Positions 1 to 14,259 of a stretch of 64,000 nt of DNA are shown here, in pieces. Under the pieces are notes generated by a model. It did no database searches. It had not been told where the DNA came from and worked only from the letters and a program-made list of their open reading frames with translations. The DNA lies in NCBI RefSeq assembly GCF_001577835.2, contig NC_029518.1, positions 54,290,894 through 54,354,893 on the forward strand. Reading direction: 5' to 3'. Position 1 is the stretch's first letter, and each line of letters opens with the position of its first letter. A program made the position numbers and the translations under genes. The DNA is from Coturnix japonica. Its lineage: Eukaryota; Chordata; Aves; Galliformes; Phasianidae.

Positions 1-1045
1 GAAGGAGGAAGGCAGAAAAAAGACAGGACTGATCAATAGTAACATCATCAACCAATGCTCCTCATCACAGCATTTAACCTCGCCGAACTCCTAGGCTGGG
101 CAGCTCACCAAGAGCTTATCCCAAAACCTACAGTAGCTGTAAATAGGTAAAGCCACCAGCACACTCCTCAATTCATGATCTAGGTGCTCCCTAATTCCTA
201 CTCTGTCCTCAAGACACACATCACATTTTCCAATAATACCTAGACTACCCCTGTCCAATTCTCTGTTTCGAGGTAATCACTGAGCTTTCAAAGTGGTAAC
301 CGTGGCACTACAAAAATTACCATATGAGGACTAAGCACCCACAGTGTTCATCATAGGATCTGGAGTTGTGGTAACTCCACTTGAGGAAACGCTTTGTAAC
401 TTAGAAGATGCTGCTTTTAGAGGCCTCTAAAGTCAGGCCAAAATTACTCCCCCACACACTTACCTCATTCTTGAAAGATCTTGATAAAACAACCCAATGA
501 ACCTATACACAAGGCAATTCATTATTAACATTCACTGGTAGAGCACTACAGAGACAAGGCAGAAAACAGCATAGCTGGAGAGCTTGCTGCACATATAGCC
601 AAACTGCATCCCCTTGTGGCACTCCATTCAGCTTCAACCCATTCATCACTCACACTGAGCTGCACCACCCAGCAAGGCTGCTGAACACTTATTCAACTGA
701 AGTGCCCAACAAAGAGCTGAATGGGAACTCCTTTGGTATTAGTCAATAACCAACCACAAAGAGCAACAGGGCGACAACACAGCAAGGCGAGTAAGCTGCT
801 CATCCCTCCTCCTGCTCATGCTAAGGTTTCAAACATCTCTTGAAGGTTTCTTCATCTCTTGATCAAGCTAAAGACTGAAGGTCTTATCTGCTCCTTACAG
901 CTCTGTTATCTCCCACCCTTCCTAGCAAGATGGAAAAATCCATTTAAGAACATTTGTCGAGCTATTTCCTTTTTCAACTGCCTTGGAGGTTTTCTAATGA
1001 TCTTGTTCCATTATGAAGGACAGCTCTCTGAACCCAACTAAAATT

Positions 1046-1362
1046 CAGTGTCCTGTGAGGAGAGGCTGAGAACACTTAGGCTGCTCAGTATGGAGAAGAG
1101 TAGGCCAAGAGGCAACCCCACTTCTCCCTGCAGCTCCCTGAGGAAGGAAAGCAGAGGGAGGTAATGGGCTTTGGTCCTAGTCACCTGTGGTGGGGCAGAA
1201 ACGACACAGAGTGCGCCACAGGAGGGCTCAATGGGCACTGGAAGTATTTCCTCACCATGAGGGTGGTCTAACACTGGTGGTCTAACAGCGCTCAAGAGGC
1301 ATTTGGACAATGCCCTCAAAAACACGATGTAACTTTTAGTTAGCCTAAAGAGGTCAAACCGT
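1046..1362 (+). repeat. CR1 LINE fragment
   Basis: The text follows the CR1 3' region, including GAGGAGAGGCTGAG, CTCAGTATGGAGAAGAG and a tail resembling GAGGCATTTGGACAATGCCC. It is diverged and lacks the terminal octamer repeats, so it is an old copy. Confidence 0.75.
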
Positions 1363-1642
1363 CGGACTTGGTCTGTGAAAGTCCCTGCTGCGCTGAAGGC
1401 CAAATACTTAATTAAAATCACTCAGTTTGATCACAGTGTCAGGTTTTGCAGTTAAAACAGCTTTACAAACAAAACTATATGTATGGTTTTTTACTAAGCA
1501 GATAGATATTACTGCAGAAGATTCCATTTTTTCAGTGTCTGTGTCAAAGAATATATTGTGTTTCACCAGGAAAATTGTCAAGGGAAGGAAGAAGGACAGA
1601 GAAAAAGGCAGGCATGGAGACACAAACAACTTATCTGCATAA

Positions 1643-1694
1643 ACATGCCTGCTTCTTCAGAAAGTCTTACATGCCTGTTTCTTCAGAAAGTCTT
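1643..1694 (+). repeat. 26-bp tandem duplication
   Basis: Two adjacent 26-base units (1,643-1,668 and 1,669-1,694) starting ACATGCCTG differ by a single C/T change, so the duplication is recent. Confidence 0.95.
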
Positions 1695-4471
1695 ACACAT
1701 TCGGAATGTAATTTAGACACAAGTTAAAGTTCCTCAAGCCAATTGGTTACAACAGGCAAAACAAAACTTTTAAGTCTGTTAATGTGAACAACAGATGGCA
1801 TTGGAACTTTACTACAAAATCCCACAAAAACCAGTTCTGAAGACACTGAGAGCTGGCTGCTGAGATTTCTGGCACCATTTAATAGGGACTAGTGTTGTGA
1901 AAGGAGTGAAATTTCAGAGTTTACAGGTTAAAATACAGTGTCAGCAGTGCTTCCTTAAATTCATTGGCAGTGAGGGTGGGGAGAATCTGGGCACTGACTT
2001 ACAGGAAAAGAGCCAGGAAATATTTCAAGAAATAACCTAGTAAAACATCCAGATTCAAGTTCATTTGACTGCCTACAAACAGAAAATACACTTGCATTTT
2101 TAGAATAAAGCAGCCAGGTTTTCCCATAACACTAACATAGGTGGTTAGTGTAAAAAGAAAACAGTCCAGACAAAGGAAAGGTGATGCTAACTGTGTAACT
2201 TTCATTAGAAGAATATGAGCATCAAGAAAGCAATGCATCCCTGATACCAAGAAAATAAACTAATCTGACAGTAACATTTTTTTTTTTTCCCCTAGAAAAT
2301 ACATTTGGTTTCAATTAACACTTAATCAACTGGAGGGCCTAACAAATAATTGGTTTGGAATTCATTTTGTATATACTTGGTAAGTAATCACAAAGAGCAC
2401 TAGGTTCATATTATATTCTAAAAATGTCCCAGGATAATATGATCAAGCTTGATTTTTAAGATGTATTAGATTGCCGAAGATCACAGAGCATAAGTAATTC
2501 CATTTAGAAACGATTTATCAAAGTGACCCTCAAACAAATACATGTTTTTTAAAAAAGGTGGGGGGGAAAGGCAAAGGTAAAAGAAATCTTCATGGCTTCT
2601 TAAAGCTGACAGTTTTCCCTTCGGGAAACTTTCTACAATGTGCATCCTCTAAATGCCTTGGTATCTGATATACGATCAGCACAACATCCTGCAGAACACA
2701 AACAGCTACATAAATCAAATTCATTGTGTTGAAATTCAGAAGCCTTACAGCATGGCCATGCTTTCATCCAACTTGATGTAACATGATGAATAAATGAACT
2801 CAGGCATAGCAAATCATGACGACTTTCAGAGCCAAAGAAAGGCTTCCGTGCCACACCATAATGCCTTCACCTGACTTCAGTGCAGCTTTCACTTCACAAC
2901 TACAGTGAAGACAGTTCACCCTCAATGAGCAATCTCAGTAAGTAGTGGCCACCCTGCAAGAAAGCACGCTCTATCAAAGGTGTGCTGTTTCAGGCTGGTA
3001 TGCACTCTGTTCTGGAAATAAGCAAGCCACAGTTCTGTATGCTTACTATTAAAACAGATTATGAAGGCAAAAAGTAAGCAATGGCACACATTTTTATATT
3101 AGATTTCAAAGATTAACTGAAAGTGGAAAAAAATGATAAAATTAATTCTTTGAAAAAGCTATCAAGATGAATGGGTATGGGTGCAATACACCAAGAAGTG
3201 CCCACACTGGTTATACTCTGCCAGCTCTCCAAAAGGACAACATATGCTGCAACCACAGAAACCTCTGATATTTGTAGCACAGGTCAAAGCTGGAAATTTC
3301 CACTTTCATTGAAATAGCAGTTACTAATTTACAACAAACACCGGGTCTATGTTTCACACATGGTCAGCCAACAGCAATCATCAAGAAAGACATTATGCTT
3401 CAAAGAGTAAAGTGCTGCACTGACTATGGGGGTATGTCCATTTCCTTCCTGATACTGCCATTAACATATAATAAAGCATCTCAACCTTTCTTTCATTATC
3501 TGTAATGCAGATCTATAGCAATGCTCTTCTGGAATTTAAAAAGGCTGCAGCTTCTGATAAAAAAAAAAACAGTTCTTGGATTAAATGAAAATATTACTTC
3601 TTCCGAAGTCTTCTGCTGGATAGCAGAGAATTTTAAATAACCTATTTAAGCTCTCTTATGTTAATTTTGGGGGTGGATATCACAGTTTCCCAGGATAAAA
3701 CTTGAGAGACTTTTGAACTTTCAGAAAGTTTCCATCTTCTTTTTTTTTAAATTTAGGAATAAAATGTTCCCACTCAGCTTAATAAACTCTACTTTCAAAG
3801 TATCCCCATCTTTCTGTTTACTTAGCAAAAGAGGTTACCATGTATTCAGCACTCCATTACCATGGCAACAATTTAATGAAATCCTTTCCATAGGGAAAGG
3901 ATTTTTGAAAGCTGCTTTAAGTTTGATTTAAACATCTATTTAATTCCTTCTTTTATAACCTCAGTTACTGCAGGCTATAGGCAGAAGGTAAAAATCAAGA
4001 AATCTCTCCCTGAAGAGTTACTCTCTTAAATTTGCCTTAAATGCATTAAACTGGCTTGTTCAATTAAATCCACATCACAAATCTGTCTTGTCACAAATTA
4101 CAACTTGACTCTTACCACAACCCCATCTTGCTCCTACTCTTCTTCCTTTCTAACACTGCTAGATACTTATCTTACCATGGTACTCATCCCCAACCGCTCC
4201 TACACATGCAACAAATTCCTCCCAGACTGACTCAGCAAGACAGTTCCTCTCCATTCAAGCCCTTTGCCAGGGAGGAATGGCCAGCTTGTGCCCTCCAGCT
4301 GGTGCTCCAGCTCCTCCTTACATTCACTGCCAGCTTGCTGAGTTACTGCTTCCACTGACACACCTGTTGGAAGTGAAAAACAAAACAAAACCCCAAACAA
4401 ACAAACCAAACCAAACCAAAAAACTCACACATGTAGTTACACGGCTAAAGCAGTATATTCTTTCAACATCT

Positions 4472-4595
4472 AAAGGGGAGCTACAGGCCCTGGGCAGCCT
4501 GGTCTAGTGGTCGGCGACCCTGCCCATGGCAGAGGGGTTGAAACTAGATGATCTTTGAGGTCCCTTTCAACCCAGGCCATTCTATGATTCTATGG
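4472..4595 (+). repeat. CR1 LINE 3' end
   Basis: It contains GGGCAGCCTGG, CTGCCCATGGCAGAGGGG and GATGATCTTTGAGGTCCC, and ends in CCATTCTATGATTCTATGG, the CR1 terminal octamers. It is 5' truncated and little diverged. Confidence 0.9.
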
Positions 4596-4872
4596 AAGAA
4601 GGGGATAGACTTTAGCAGGGTTCGTGGTGATAGAACAAGGGGAAACAGTTACAGGCTTAAAGAGGATAGCTGGATGTAAGGAAAAGTCTTTTACAGTGAG
4701 GGTGGCGAGGCACTGGAACAGGTTATCCAGAAATACGGTTGAGGTCCCATCCCTGGAGACTTCAAGGTGAGGCTGGATAAGGTTCTGAGCACCCTGATCT
4801 AGCTGTGTTATCCCTGTTCAATGCAGGAGAGTTGGACTACATTGTCTTCAAAGATCTCTTCTAACTTTAAGG
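4596..4872 (+). repeat. Second CR1 LINE fragment, tandem to the first
   Basis: Directly after the previous copy, the sequence restarts at an earlier CR1 position (GATAGAACAAGGGGAAA, AGGCACTGGAACAGGTT, CCATCCCTGGAGACTTCAAGG) and ends in a GGACTACATTGTCTTCAAAG-like tail. Two copies thus lie head to tail, through insertion of one next to the other. Confidence 0.85.
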
Positions 4873-7800
4873 ATGCGTACAACAAGCACATGGCAATAAG
4901 GCTGGCTGAAATACATTTCAATTTCTCTTCAAAACTTTGATAAAATCCTCCCTTCCCTGCTTCAGTTAAACACTTGAACAAACTCAACTTCCAAGAGACA
5001 AAAAGAAAGTCCCTTTGAAAGTAATAATTAACTAAAATAGGGAAGCTAAGTACAAGAACTGAGAACATCGCAAAACAAGAAGACAGGATACATGAGGACT
5101 TATTGGGATGTGCACTGCTGAGGATAATCATCACTAATCATCCATTTTATCAGATCAAATGCTAAACTTTCATGAACATATAAAGCTAGTTCTAGTTGTC
5201 GTTAAATAGACTGAAAAGTCAGAAGGAAATTTAAAGCCCAGTGACTACAATAGCAAGAGACATTTACAATGAAGCAATAAAACAGCAAATGAAAATCAAT
5301 GATCACTTAAAGTGAAATCCATGGGAAAGAATTCTAATGCAATGCATATAATGTCACAATAACACACCTAGAACCCAACTCAGGAAGAAAAACTTATGGA
5401 ATAATATTTTAGCATTTTATATAAACAACAAGCATTGAGAGCATCAAGTTAAATTGTTTCAAGTAATACTTCCACATAAACTGAAAAGTAGCTAAAAATA
5501 AATAGTTTCGACATGCTGAGTTTGCTTGAGACATAAACAGGTACAAAAAGCAACTGTGAAAATTCATCATGGCAGGGTCTATGAGGACATAAGAGCACAG
5601 TGGCAGGGATACAGACTTTTTCTCCCCATGTACCTATTACTGCAAATTGTTAGAAGCCTGTATACCTGTCAGCACATTTGTGAAGAATCCCTGCATGCAC
5701 ACAGCACTGAGATTTTTTGCTCTCTAAATGCACTCTTTTAAGTATCCACAACCAGCCACTGTCAGCAGTAATGCACAGCAAGTGTACTGATACACAGTAA
5801 AAAGCACAGCAAGCCCCTGGACCTCAGGTTGGGGACAATACAATTCAAGGAAAAGGAGATTCAACTCAAGAAAAAATTTAAGCTACTTCTCTCCGCAAGA
5901 GAAGGAGGAGCCTCTCTCTGTGTCCATTATTATTACTGTCCCTAAGAGCTGTCCTTATTCTGACACACAAGTGTTTGTTGCAGCTTCATGGGAAATTACC
6001 TAAGTAAAAACAATCAACCAAATGAAAAAAAAAAAAACCACGAAAAAAAACAAAAAAATACACCACTCTAGAAATGCCAATGTGAAACTAACTTCTCAAA
6101 AATCAGATAAATCTCCCCATTATATCCTGCATGATTGTGTTAATATCTATACCAACACGAAGGAAAAGGCCAAAAGAGGAGACAAGGCTGCCCCTTGAAG
6201 CAGCAGTGCCAATTTATAGGCGTTCTGCCCAGACTGCAGGGCTCATCAGATGAGAGCCTTGCTTTTGTAGTATCAGCCTGAGATCAGCAAAGAGAAGCCA
6301 CCAGAAACGAAACCAAGCATAGGCTACATGATGCCCAATCAGCGTCTGGACAGGAACACTGCCATAGCTGTGGTAAGTTCTTCCCACTCATCCAGAAAAA
6401 GCACTTTGATGATGAGAAATTTTCATTTGAGTTGTGAGAGCTGAGAGAAGTGTAGCTTTCACTGCAGCAGGATGCAAGAACACTGTGACACTGCTTTTAC
6501 AGTACCAGTGGGGAAGAAAACACTTTCCTTCTTAGAGTGGATCTTATTGTTGAGTAATCAACTCAGCTTGCTAAATGAACTCATCTGGTTGACACTGCCA
6601 GCAAGGTAAGCAAGATGAGAAAGTAACCACGGCCAGAAAGTCAGTGACCAAAGTAATGCAAGCAAAAGTCTTAATTATTTCTTCATTTAAATCACCCTAT
6701 GAGGGATGTTCCAGAGGAGAAGTAATCCGAGATTTAAAGCACCTGTCTTTGCATTAGCTTTTGCTTTTATTTCAGAAGTTACTTTGAAAATTACCATTTA
6801 AATATCAAGGCTTTCTGTATGGCAAAACTGCCATGACTGGAATTATGTAAGTGCCACCATATATTCCTTAGGAATCCTGTTAAATGACGCATCTGGAGCT
6901 CATAAAAGATGCTGTGCACATGCTTACAAACAGGTCACAAAATTCCCCTGTCCAGGAATAAATTTACAGCAAGAAATACTGTCACAAAAATGAAGAAAAG
7001 TTCTATTTAAAATATTTCAGATTAGATAATAAAAACACATCTCAACTAATCCACTGTGTGTCTCACTTCTACGTTTGCAATCATTGCTTCCAAACAACCT
7101 GCAACCTATTTAACAAGTTGAACAGTTTAATTGGCTTCCTAAGAAGAGTTTCAACCAACAGCACAGGAGAGGAAATGTGCGAGTATATGGTAGATCCTGG
7201 CACGTGGATTAAAGTTCAGAAAAACACTCAGCAATGCTAACATTAAGTGAGGAAAAAGAGGAATCCACAGCTTTAGTAATATTGTTTCTTACAATTGATT
7301 TCTCATAAGTGAAAATGATAACCACACCCACCCAGGTCACAGTGAGGCCAATGGGTAGGTAAGGCACAGAGTCAAGTGTCACCAGCTCTCCAGGGAGCAA
7401 GCAGGCCATCTATCTCCTCCCCACTGCCTTCAAGGACAATGGCCTCATAGAAGAAAGGGCTGGCAGGAAACAGGTATGGTGGGTTCTTCGTAATATTCCC
7501 ATTCCATCCCCACTTCACCCTATCCCTACTCAGCTGGGTGCAGGAACTTCCCGGAAGGACAGACTCCCGCCACGCTGCCTTCAGCTCTGTTCCTACAAGT
7601 GACTTCTACTGTTCTGTAAACCTAACAGTATGACTCTTGAAATGCATAAAATGGCTCAAATGCGACACTTCATACGATCAGGGTAATCTTCTACAGTTTA
7701 AGGACACTCAAGATTGAAAAAAAAACCCACAACAAAACAAGAAAAAAACAAACAAAACCACAAAAAGAACCCAAAGAAACAAAAAACCCAAGGGGTTTGG

Positions 7801-7910
7801 CATCATGCCTAACATGAATACTTTTACAATATCAAAAACTCTTTTCTCAGTTGAAGGGAAGCAATTCTCACAGCAACCACTGTGCTCCAGGGGGAACCAG
7901 GGCCCTTGTC

Positions 7911-8330
7911 TGTCACGGTTTAAATGAAAATCTACCTGCCTCCGTGACAGGGGGGGCTGTGGGCCCCGCAGGGGCCCTAGGCCGAAAGGAAAAGTTAATT
8001 AGGAAAAGAAAACAGCGGCAACGATCTAAGGAGGCACACTTATTTACTAAATACTATATTGAAATACAGGATAACACAATATAATATAATATAGTTGAAA
8101 TTAAGCTAACAAATCTAGCAAAATAGGAGAGAGAATGAGTCCTGAAACCGAGAGGCCTACTGTGAACCTAGGCGAAACGGTGAAGGCTCCCACACACTCC
8201 CCTGAATGCCAGAACTCGAAAGACGTCAGTCTAGCCTGTGACAGAGTTAATATAGTGTCCAGGTCCCGTGACCCATCTCTCTGACCGTGTTGTCCTCTGG
8301 GAGATGTAGTCTTCTTCTGTAAGTTGCAGA
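7911..8330. mobile_element. LTR-like fragment of an avian endogenous retrovirus family (candidate solo LTR)
   Basis: The stretch opens TGTCACGGTTTAAAT, a start typical of bird ERV long terminal repeats, and has a short inverted repeat (TGTCACGG with CCGTGACA at 7,942-7,949). It continues with sequence unlike its AT-rich neighbours to about 8,330. No gag, pol or env-like sequence adjoins it, so it would be a solo or partial LTR. It looks broken and moderately old. Family assignment is uncertain. Confidence 0.5.
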
Positions 8331-11300
8331 TTCAGTAAAATTATTCATGCTTTATATGATGTTATGATGTGGAATACTGATAGTAAAATTACAAAATTAT
8401 TAAACCATGGCAGTCTTTCCAATGCAGATCCTGGACACATAGAAATCTTGTTCCAAGAGATCTGATTTTTGAAGATCAGATGCTTGAGATGTGTGATGAA
8501 TGCCCTGAGACTATGTATTTATAAAACCATTATTGAGAGAAAAAGACTCATTAGTGGAAAGGCACGCAATGCTATGTGAAAAACATCAAACTTAATTTAA
8601 ATTGAGTTTATGTGCGATTGGCCACATGCTAAATTTAAGCCTACTGAAGAAAAAAAAACAAACAGTGGTAAAAACTCAGAGTTATTATCAGTAGATTAAG
8701 TGCTATACAAGACACATTCTCCACTCCAAAGTGACTGCTTCCTGACAGGAAAAAGCTCAGCACATGAAGGCACCCCAGGAGCTAGCTAGCTGATTTATGG
8801 CTCATTTGCATTACAAAAGTTTTCTATCATCAGGGCAATTCTCTCCCTCCCATCAAATTTCTATCCAATTCTGCTGCTCTCCATGAGATTTTCTCCCACA
8901 CAAATGGAAAAAAAAATCCCATAGACCTTAGCGGTAGAACATTCGAGACTTAGAACACAGTTAACACATATGCTTATATTTCAGATGGAAACAGTCCCTG
9001 CCTAGACAAGAATGTAAGACAGAAAAACACCTACAAACTTACACTGACAACCTACCTCTCACAGTCCCTTCTGAATTCAGTCTGCAAGCTGGCTTAATGC
9101 TGAGGGCACGGGAGCACACCAGCCTGGAACTGAGAACCAAGCACCATCATGAACCTGCCTCTGTTGAAAAGCAGACCCCTGCAGGCATCATTCACTAAAA
9201 ATACATGATCCAAGTAAATTCTGACACATCTCAAGATGCAATCTCTAATTCTTCTCAAAATGCTCTAAATCCCACCTGCCACCTGGTACCAAGCATGAGA
9301 GCTCATCAGGGCTGCCTTCACAAGGTGCTTGGACAGCTGGGATTTCCTTCAGCACAAGCAAGAGATGATTAAGAGCACCAACAAGAAAAATCTGTACCAC
9401 CAGGCACTCCCTTAAGTGTGTGCCTCTGTGCCACGGAAGCGTCTCCATGCCAGGAACAGCGTGGCTGCTCCTGGAAGGGGCCCTCACTCCCCAGCAGTTC
9501 CCCACTGGTGCACAGAGACCTGGCAAAACCAGAAGGTTGTACAGGATCACTTCTTCTGGTGACAGCTTGAGCTCAGCATGGGTTTATGTCAACTGTGGAA
9601 CTAACGATCTGCCAGGTAATAGTGCTAGATTTCCACCAGCTTTCAGATATTCTTAGTCACTGGGATTATGTAGAACTGTGCACAGTAGGTCCTAACAGCA
9701 AAAGAGATCATCCTTCTCGGAGACTGACAGGACAAGATCATGTATGTAGACACTACAGAAACACAGCACAGTGTAGACAGGTAATTATATCAGTTTCTTA
9801 CAGACACCAGTAAAAAGCCTAGATCTCAGCTACCTAGATCTGAAGCTACCTTTTGAAGGTACCATGTTTTTATAGCCTTTAGGATGCTACCTCCTTAAAT
9901 CTCTCCAAGAGCAAAGAAGGAAGTTGCCTGAGGCCTCTTGCATGCCCTCCATGCACTGCAGACCAGGCTGCAGACAGTAAGGGAAGGGGAGGGGAGAAAG
10001 AACAAATACACCATGATTGTATCCATAGCAGCTCTTATCAAAACTGCACAGACTCCTACATCAAAAGGTCTATCACGTAACTACTAAAAAAAGGAGGCTA
10101 AATCAGTTTCTTTTTTTAAAATATACATATATTTTTTAAATACTTTCTTTTTAAAAGCTGGTAAGAGAAACCCAAAGGTCCCCTTGGGAAAAGCAAACAC
10201 AAGGACATTGTATACTTGCTGCCTAACAAACTTTGTACAGATCTTACAGCAACCGTTTCAGAATTTTCACTACAAGAAAGCATGTCTTAAGATTAAATAA
10301 GCACAATCTTTTATTCTGCAATATAGGCCTCAAGGAAATAAGAACATCATGAATATCTCCTTTTCTTTTCTTTCCTAAAAGAAAACACAAAGTCTTTATG
10401 CAGAACACACACTATTCCCCAGTTTCAAATCCTATGCAGAGGGAAATAAATGAATGGGTAAAAGATAAACTACACAAGTCTTAAACAAGCTTTGCATCTC
10501 TATAAATAACATCTCTGGAGTTGGAAAGTTTTGAAAAACCCTGAAGAAACATTTCAGAGTCACATTAGATACTTTCTCTAACCTCTGTTAGCCAAAAACA
10601 AAACCTTTGATCATAGATGACTCCATTACTCTTGAGGACAAAAGCATTGCAAGGAACCAAAACTGCACAAACCACTGTGTTGTTTTAACTTCCCAGAGGA
10701 GGAACTCAAATAGAGAATAAAGTTGTGATTCACAGGCTAAGTAAAGAGCAATAATTAAGGCTGTTTTCCCAGTGACTCTCATCCTGCATCACAGAACTAC
10801 AAGATTGCTGGTATAGAAAACAACAGCAATGTGAAGCAAGGAAGCATTTCCCAAGCTAAGCAGCTACACAACACATTCTTCCCCTGCCAACAATCACATT
10901 CCACAACATACTTCAGAAAAGATAAAATTTTCTCCCCAGATCTCCATTTTTTTTTCTGGTTTATACCTATGATAAAAGGCTTCCATGTATTTTTATATAT
11001 GCAATAAGTGTATGAGCAGCAAATGTCTCTCAAGCATCAAAGGGATCTCACCAAACTCCCAGAAAACCTGTATTCAAAGTCTTTTCAGGTGGCTGTCTGT
11101 GGAATTCTAGATGTTCTTTAACTTCTGAAAACTGCAGTGGCTGCTGAAATGCTAACCTAGAGCAGCAGGCAGAAAGGCTGCTAAAAACATTGAAACCTCT
11201 CCGTTCTAAGCAAGGGGAGACAATGCAATACTGTTATGTGTCCAAAAATTATTTTGAATGCTTCTCTCAGCAGCCAACACAGCAGTTCAACTATCCCACA

Positions 11301-14231
11301 CATACACCTCCAAATAACTGAGCAAATAATATGCTTGCACCTACAAATCTGAGGGAGGGATATCTTCAGCTTTTCTTCAACAACACATTTCTTCAAATAT
11401 ACATGCCTCAGGCATGCATATCATTGGACAAAACGATGGAAGTGAAATGCAATACCATTTTTAATGTCAGTAAAAGGATTATGAAGAAACGTTTGCATGT
11501 CTGGAAGCAGAGCTAAGAAATTTCCACTAGACAGATGAGCTGAAATGAAGCATTGTTTCCTCAAGTAATTAAAAAAAAATAAATAAATCATGTATCTCCA
11601 GGATCTTGGCTTGAATATTCTTCACACCCAAGATAAACCTTCACAATGCTTTGTTTTAAGAACAATGTGTGGAAGCTTTTCCTTCTGAAAGCAAAAAATA
11701 AATTATGGGTGCTATAGGAAACCTGAATAAACAGCAACACTTTGGCTCAAGAGATCAAGAATTGCAAGGAGACAATTGCAGGCAAAACAGTAATCCGAGA
11801 AGCAACCAGCATTTGATGAATGTCGTGTGGACATTATGAGTCTGGCCAAAAAGAAAGGCGTACACATATGCAATCTCTTCTCCAGGTCATCCTTCCAGAC
11901 TCAAGCTGTTTAAAACTCAGCAGCTATGTATTAGTGATCTCTACAGTAATGAACTATGAATGTTTATAATTTAAGCTCAGGTTAGGTTGTAAACATGATG
12001 TTTATAATTGTTGTAAACCTTGGTTTTAATGTTCAAATCTTAACTTGCAAGATTCACATGTAGGTATCTAAACCAAGAATCTAAATTAAATTAAATTGTT
12101 GTAAATTTTGTTATTTTCCTCAAACATTCACACATCATAAGGCAACATGAAGTGATTATCAAGTGTATGACTACTTTCAGGCTCTGACTGAGTATTGCCT
12201 CCAGTAGGTATGAGAGGATAACCCTCCTCGGTCTGCTACTGTAACAGCTACTTTGTTAAATGTGGTGCTTTCAGACTGTACCTTGCCACAACAAAATCTG
12301 TATTACCTGAAGTTTAAGCATTCATACCAATGTCAGCTCCAACTTGCATACTTTTAAAACTGTTATATAACACCATTTCTTAATCACCAATGTGTACAAG
12401 CCATAGATGAAGTGAAGTACCTCTGACCTTGACCCTACGCAGCAGGCAGGGAAAAACAGAGAGGTTCCCCATTCTCTAAGAGCAGAGGAGAGACAAGAAA
12501 AGCAGGGACTGAAGGGAACAGCAAACAGTATCAAGCTTCAAGAGCACATAATTACAGTTAAAAGAACCAAGTGTCACAGGCAGGCAACTGCAGAGCAGGG
12601 ACTTAGTATATACAAATGCGCCACTATAGACCCATATTACACTGTACCATTTATTTTCTGTCTGGCTGGATACCAGGAAAGCCTTTGGAGTAAGAGGAGA
12701 CAGAGTTCTTTGCAAGAGCTGGAAAAAACATTGGTACATTTAGGAGCTGATAGCACTGAAGTAAAAGCCTAGAAGCAAGTTTGAATACATAAGCAAGAAA
12801 ACTTAACTATAGAGAACGGTCTTTAAGTAGGAGTAGCAGTCTCACATAAGGACCTATTACATAAGAGAAATTTATGCTTGCATGTTACTCTCATATTTCA
12901 ACTTCCTGCCTGTTAAACTCCCACAAGCTGTAACATCTTATCTGCATAAGGAATCTAAATTGGTCTTTAAAAATTGTAGAGGCTTCTGTTTGAAAAGTTA
13001 ATTGTTTCATGGCCAAAAAGTATGGCCTTCATCACAATAAACAGCAGGTAAAGGAGTATTTGGTAAGCAGAAAGAAATGCTGAGGGCTTTATTTCAGCTT
13101 CACTTCCCTGGAGAAGGGGTGGAGACCTCTGAAAACCGTTGTTTGGCTACAGGGAAGTATTGAGGCACTGACAGCACGAAGATCTGTAGAGAAAAGATAG
13201 AATGGCTGCATAGGTCTCTTCAATAGACGAAGTTTAACTACTTTCAAGGACTGATGTTTAAACAAACTTAACTGAAACACTGAATTGAGGGGAGAGGGAT
13301 GCAGACAGTTACTTCATTTTAATCTCATTTCCCCTCTAGAAGTCCAGGAGGTGGTTTGTCAGCACATCACCACCACTATTCTAACCACATCAAATACTTT
13401 GGGGTTCTCAAGTCGAACCTCTCCAACACTTTTTAGTGTGATCCATCAAGACACTGACCATCACCTCCATCAAAAGCTTTCTTGGAAGGGACAAAACTAC
13501 ACCAGCTTGAAGACCAAAAGCTGCTTTCTGATGGGAAGTTGGGCCCTTTGAGGCTCTGGCAGGGCAGAGACAGATTTTCCCAGGCTCACAGAACAAGTTA
13601 AAAGAGGTAAAGGAAGAAAAATTAAAAACAGTAGTGGAAGTAAGGGGATGCATGCATTGGGTATCCTCTAAGGTTGTGCTTGGCGTTATAAACATGAGTT
13701 CAAGCTGGCAGTAAAAACAGGATATGTCAAGTACCTCATAAAACAACGTGAACCTAGGGTCAGAACTATTAAACTCATGTGCTCAAACACAAGGACAGAG
13801 CAGATGACCACGGATTCTAAGCTAATGAACTACCAAAACTGACAACAACAATACACACCTGATGAAATTATCTAAGTGTACCAATATTGGGCACCTAAGC
13901 ATGGAACTTTTGTTTACATTAAGTCAAAACTAAAGCTTAAAGAACAAAAGAACAACAATGAAGAAACAATCACTGGCTTGTTAGAACTGCCTTTTTATTA
14001 AAGGCAGTATTAACCACCTATTATTCAGGTACTCCCATGACATTTACATGGGTCATCATGTAAAGCAAGATGTTTTACATGACACCTGCTTGCTAGAGGA
14101 AACATGCTAGATTAAAATCACTGACATGCAAATTCCGTTCCACTTCTGCTCCTGACTGCACACGTGGGCAATGTATGCAAATGTAAGCTGGGCACCATGC
14201 CTGCTCATCTATTTAAGTTTCTATTAAAAAT

Positions 14232-14259
14232 CATATATATATATATATATATATATATG
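14232..14259 (+). repeat. (AT)n microsatellite
   Basis: About fourteen AT units in NCOA7 intronic DNA. Confidence 0.95.

Noticed and set aside
9245-9550. 101-codon minus-strand open frame
   Set aside because: No domain or homologue recognised. It lies in NCOA7 intronic DNA with an overlapping plus-strand frame.
10321-10370. Minus-strand TTTTCTTTTAG followed by Lys/Arg codons, considered as the second NCOA7 coding exon
   Set aside because: In the required phase it reads only a few basic residues before a stop and does not match the LKKKKQ-type NCOA7 sequence.
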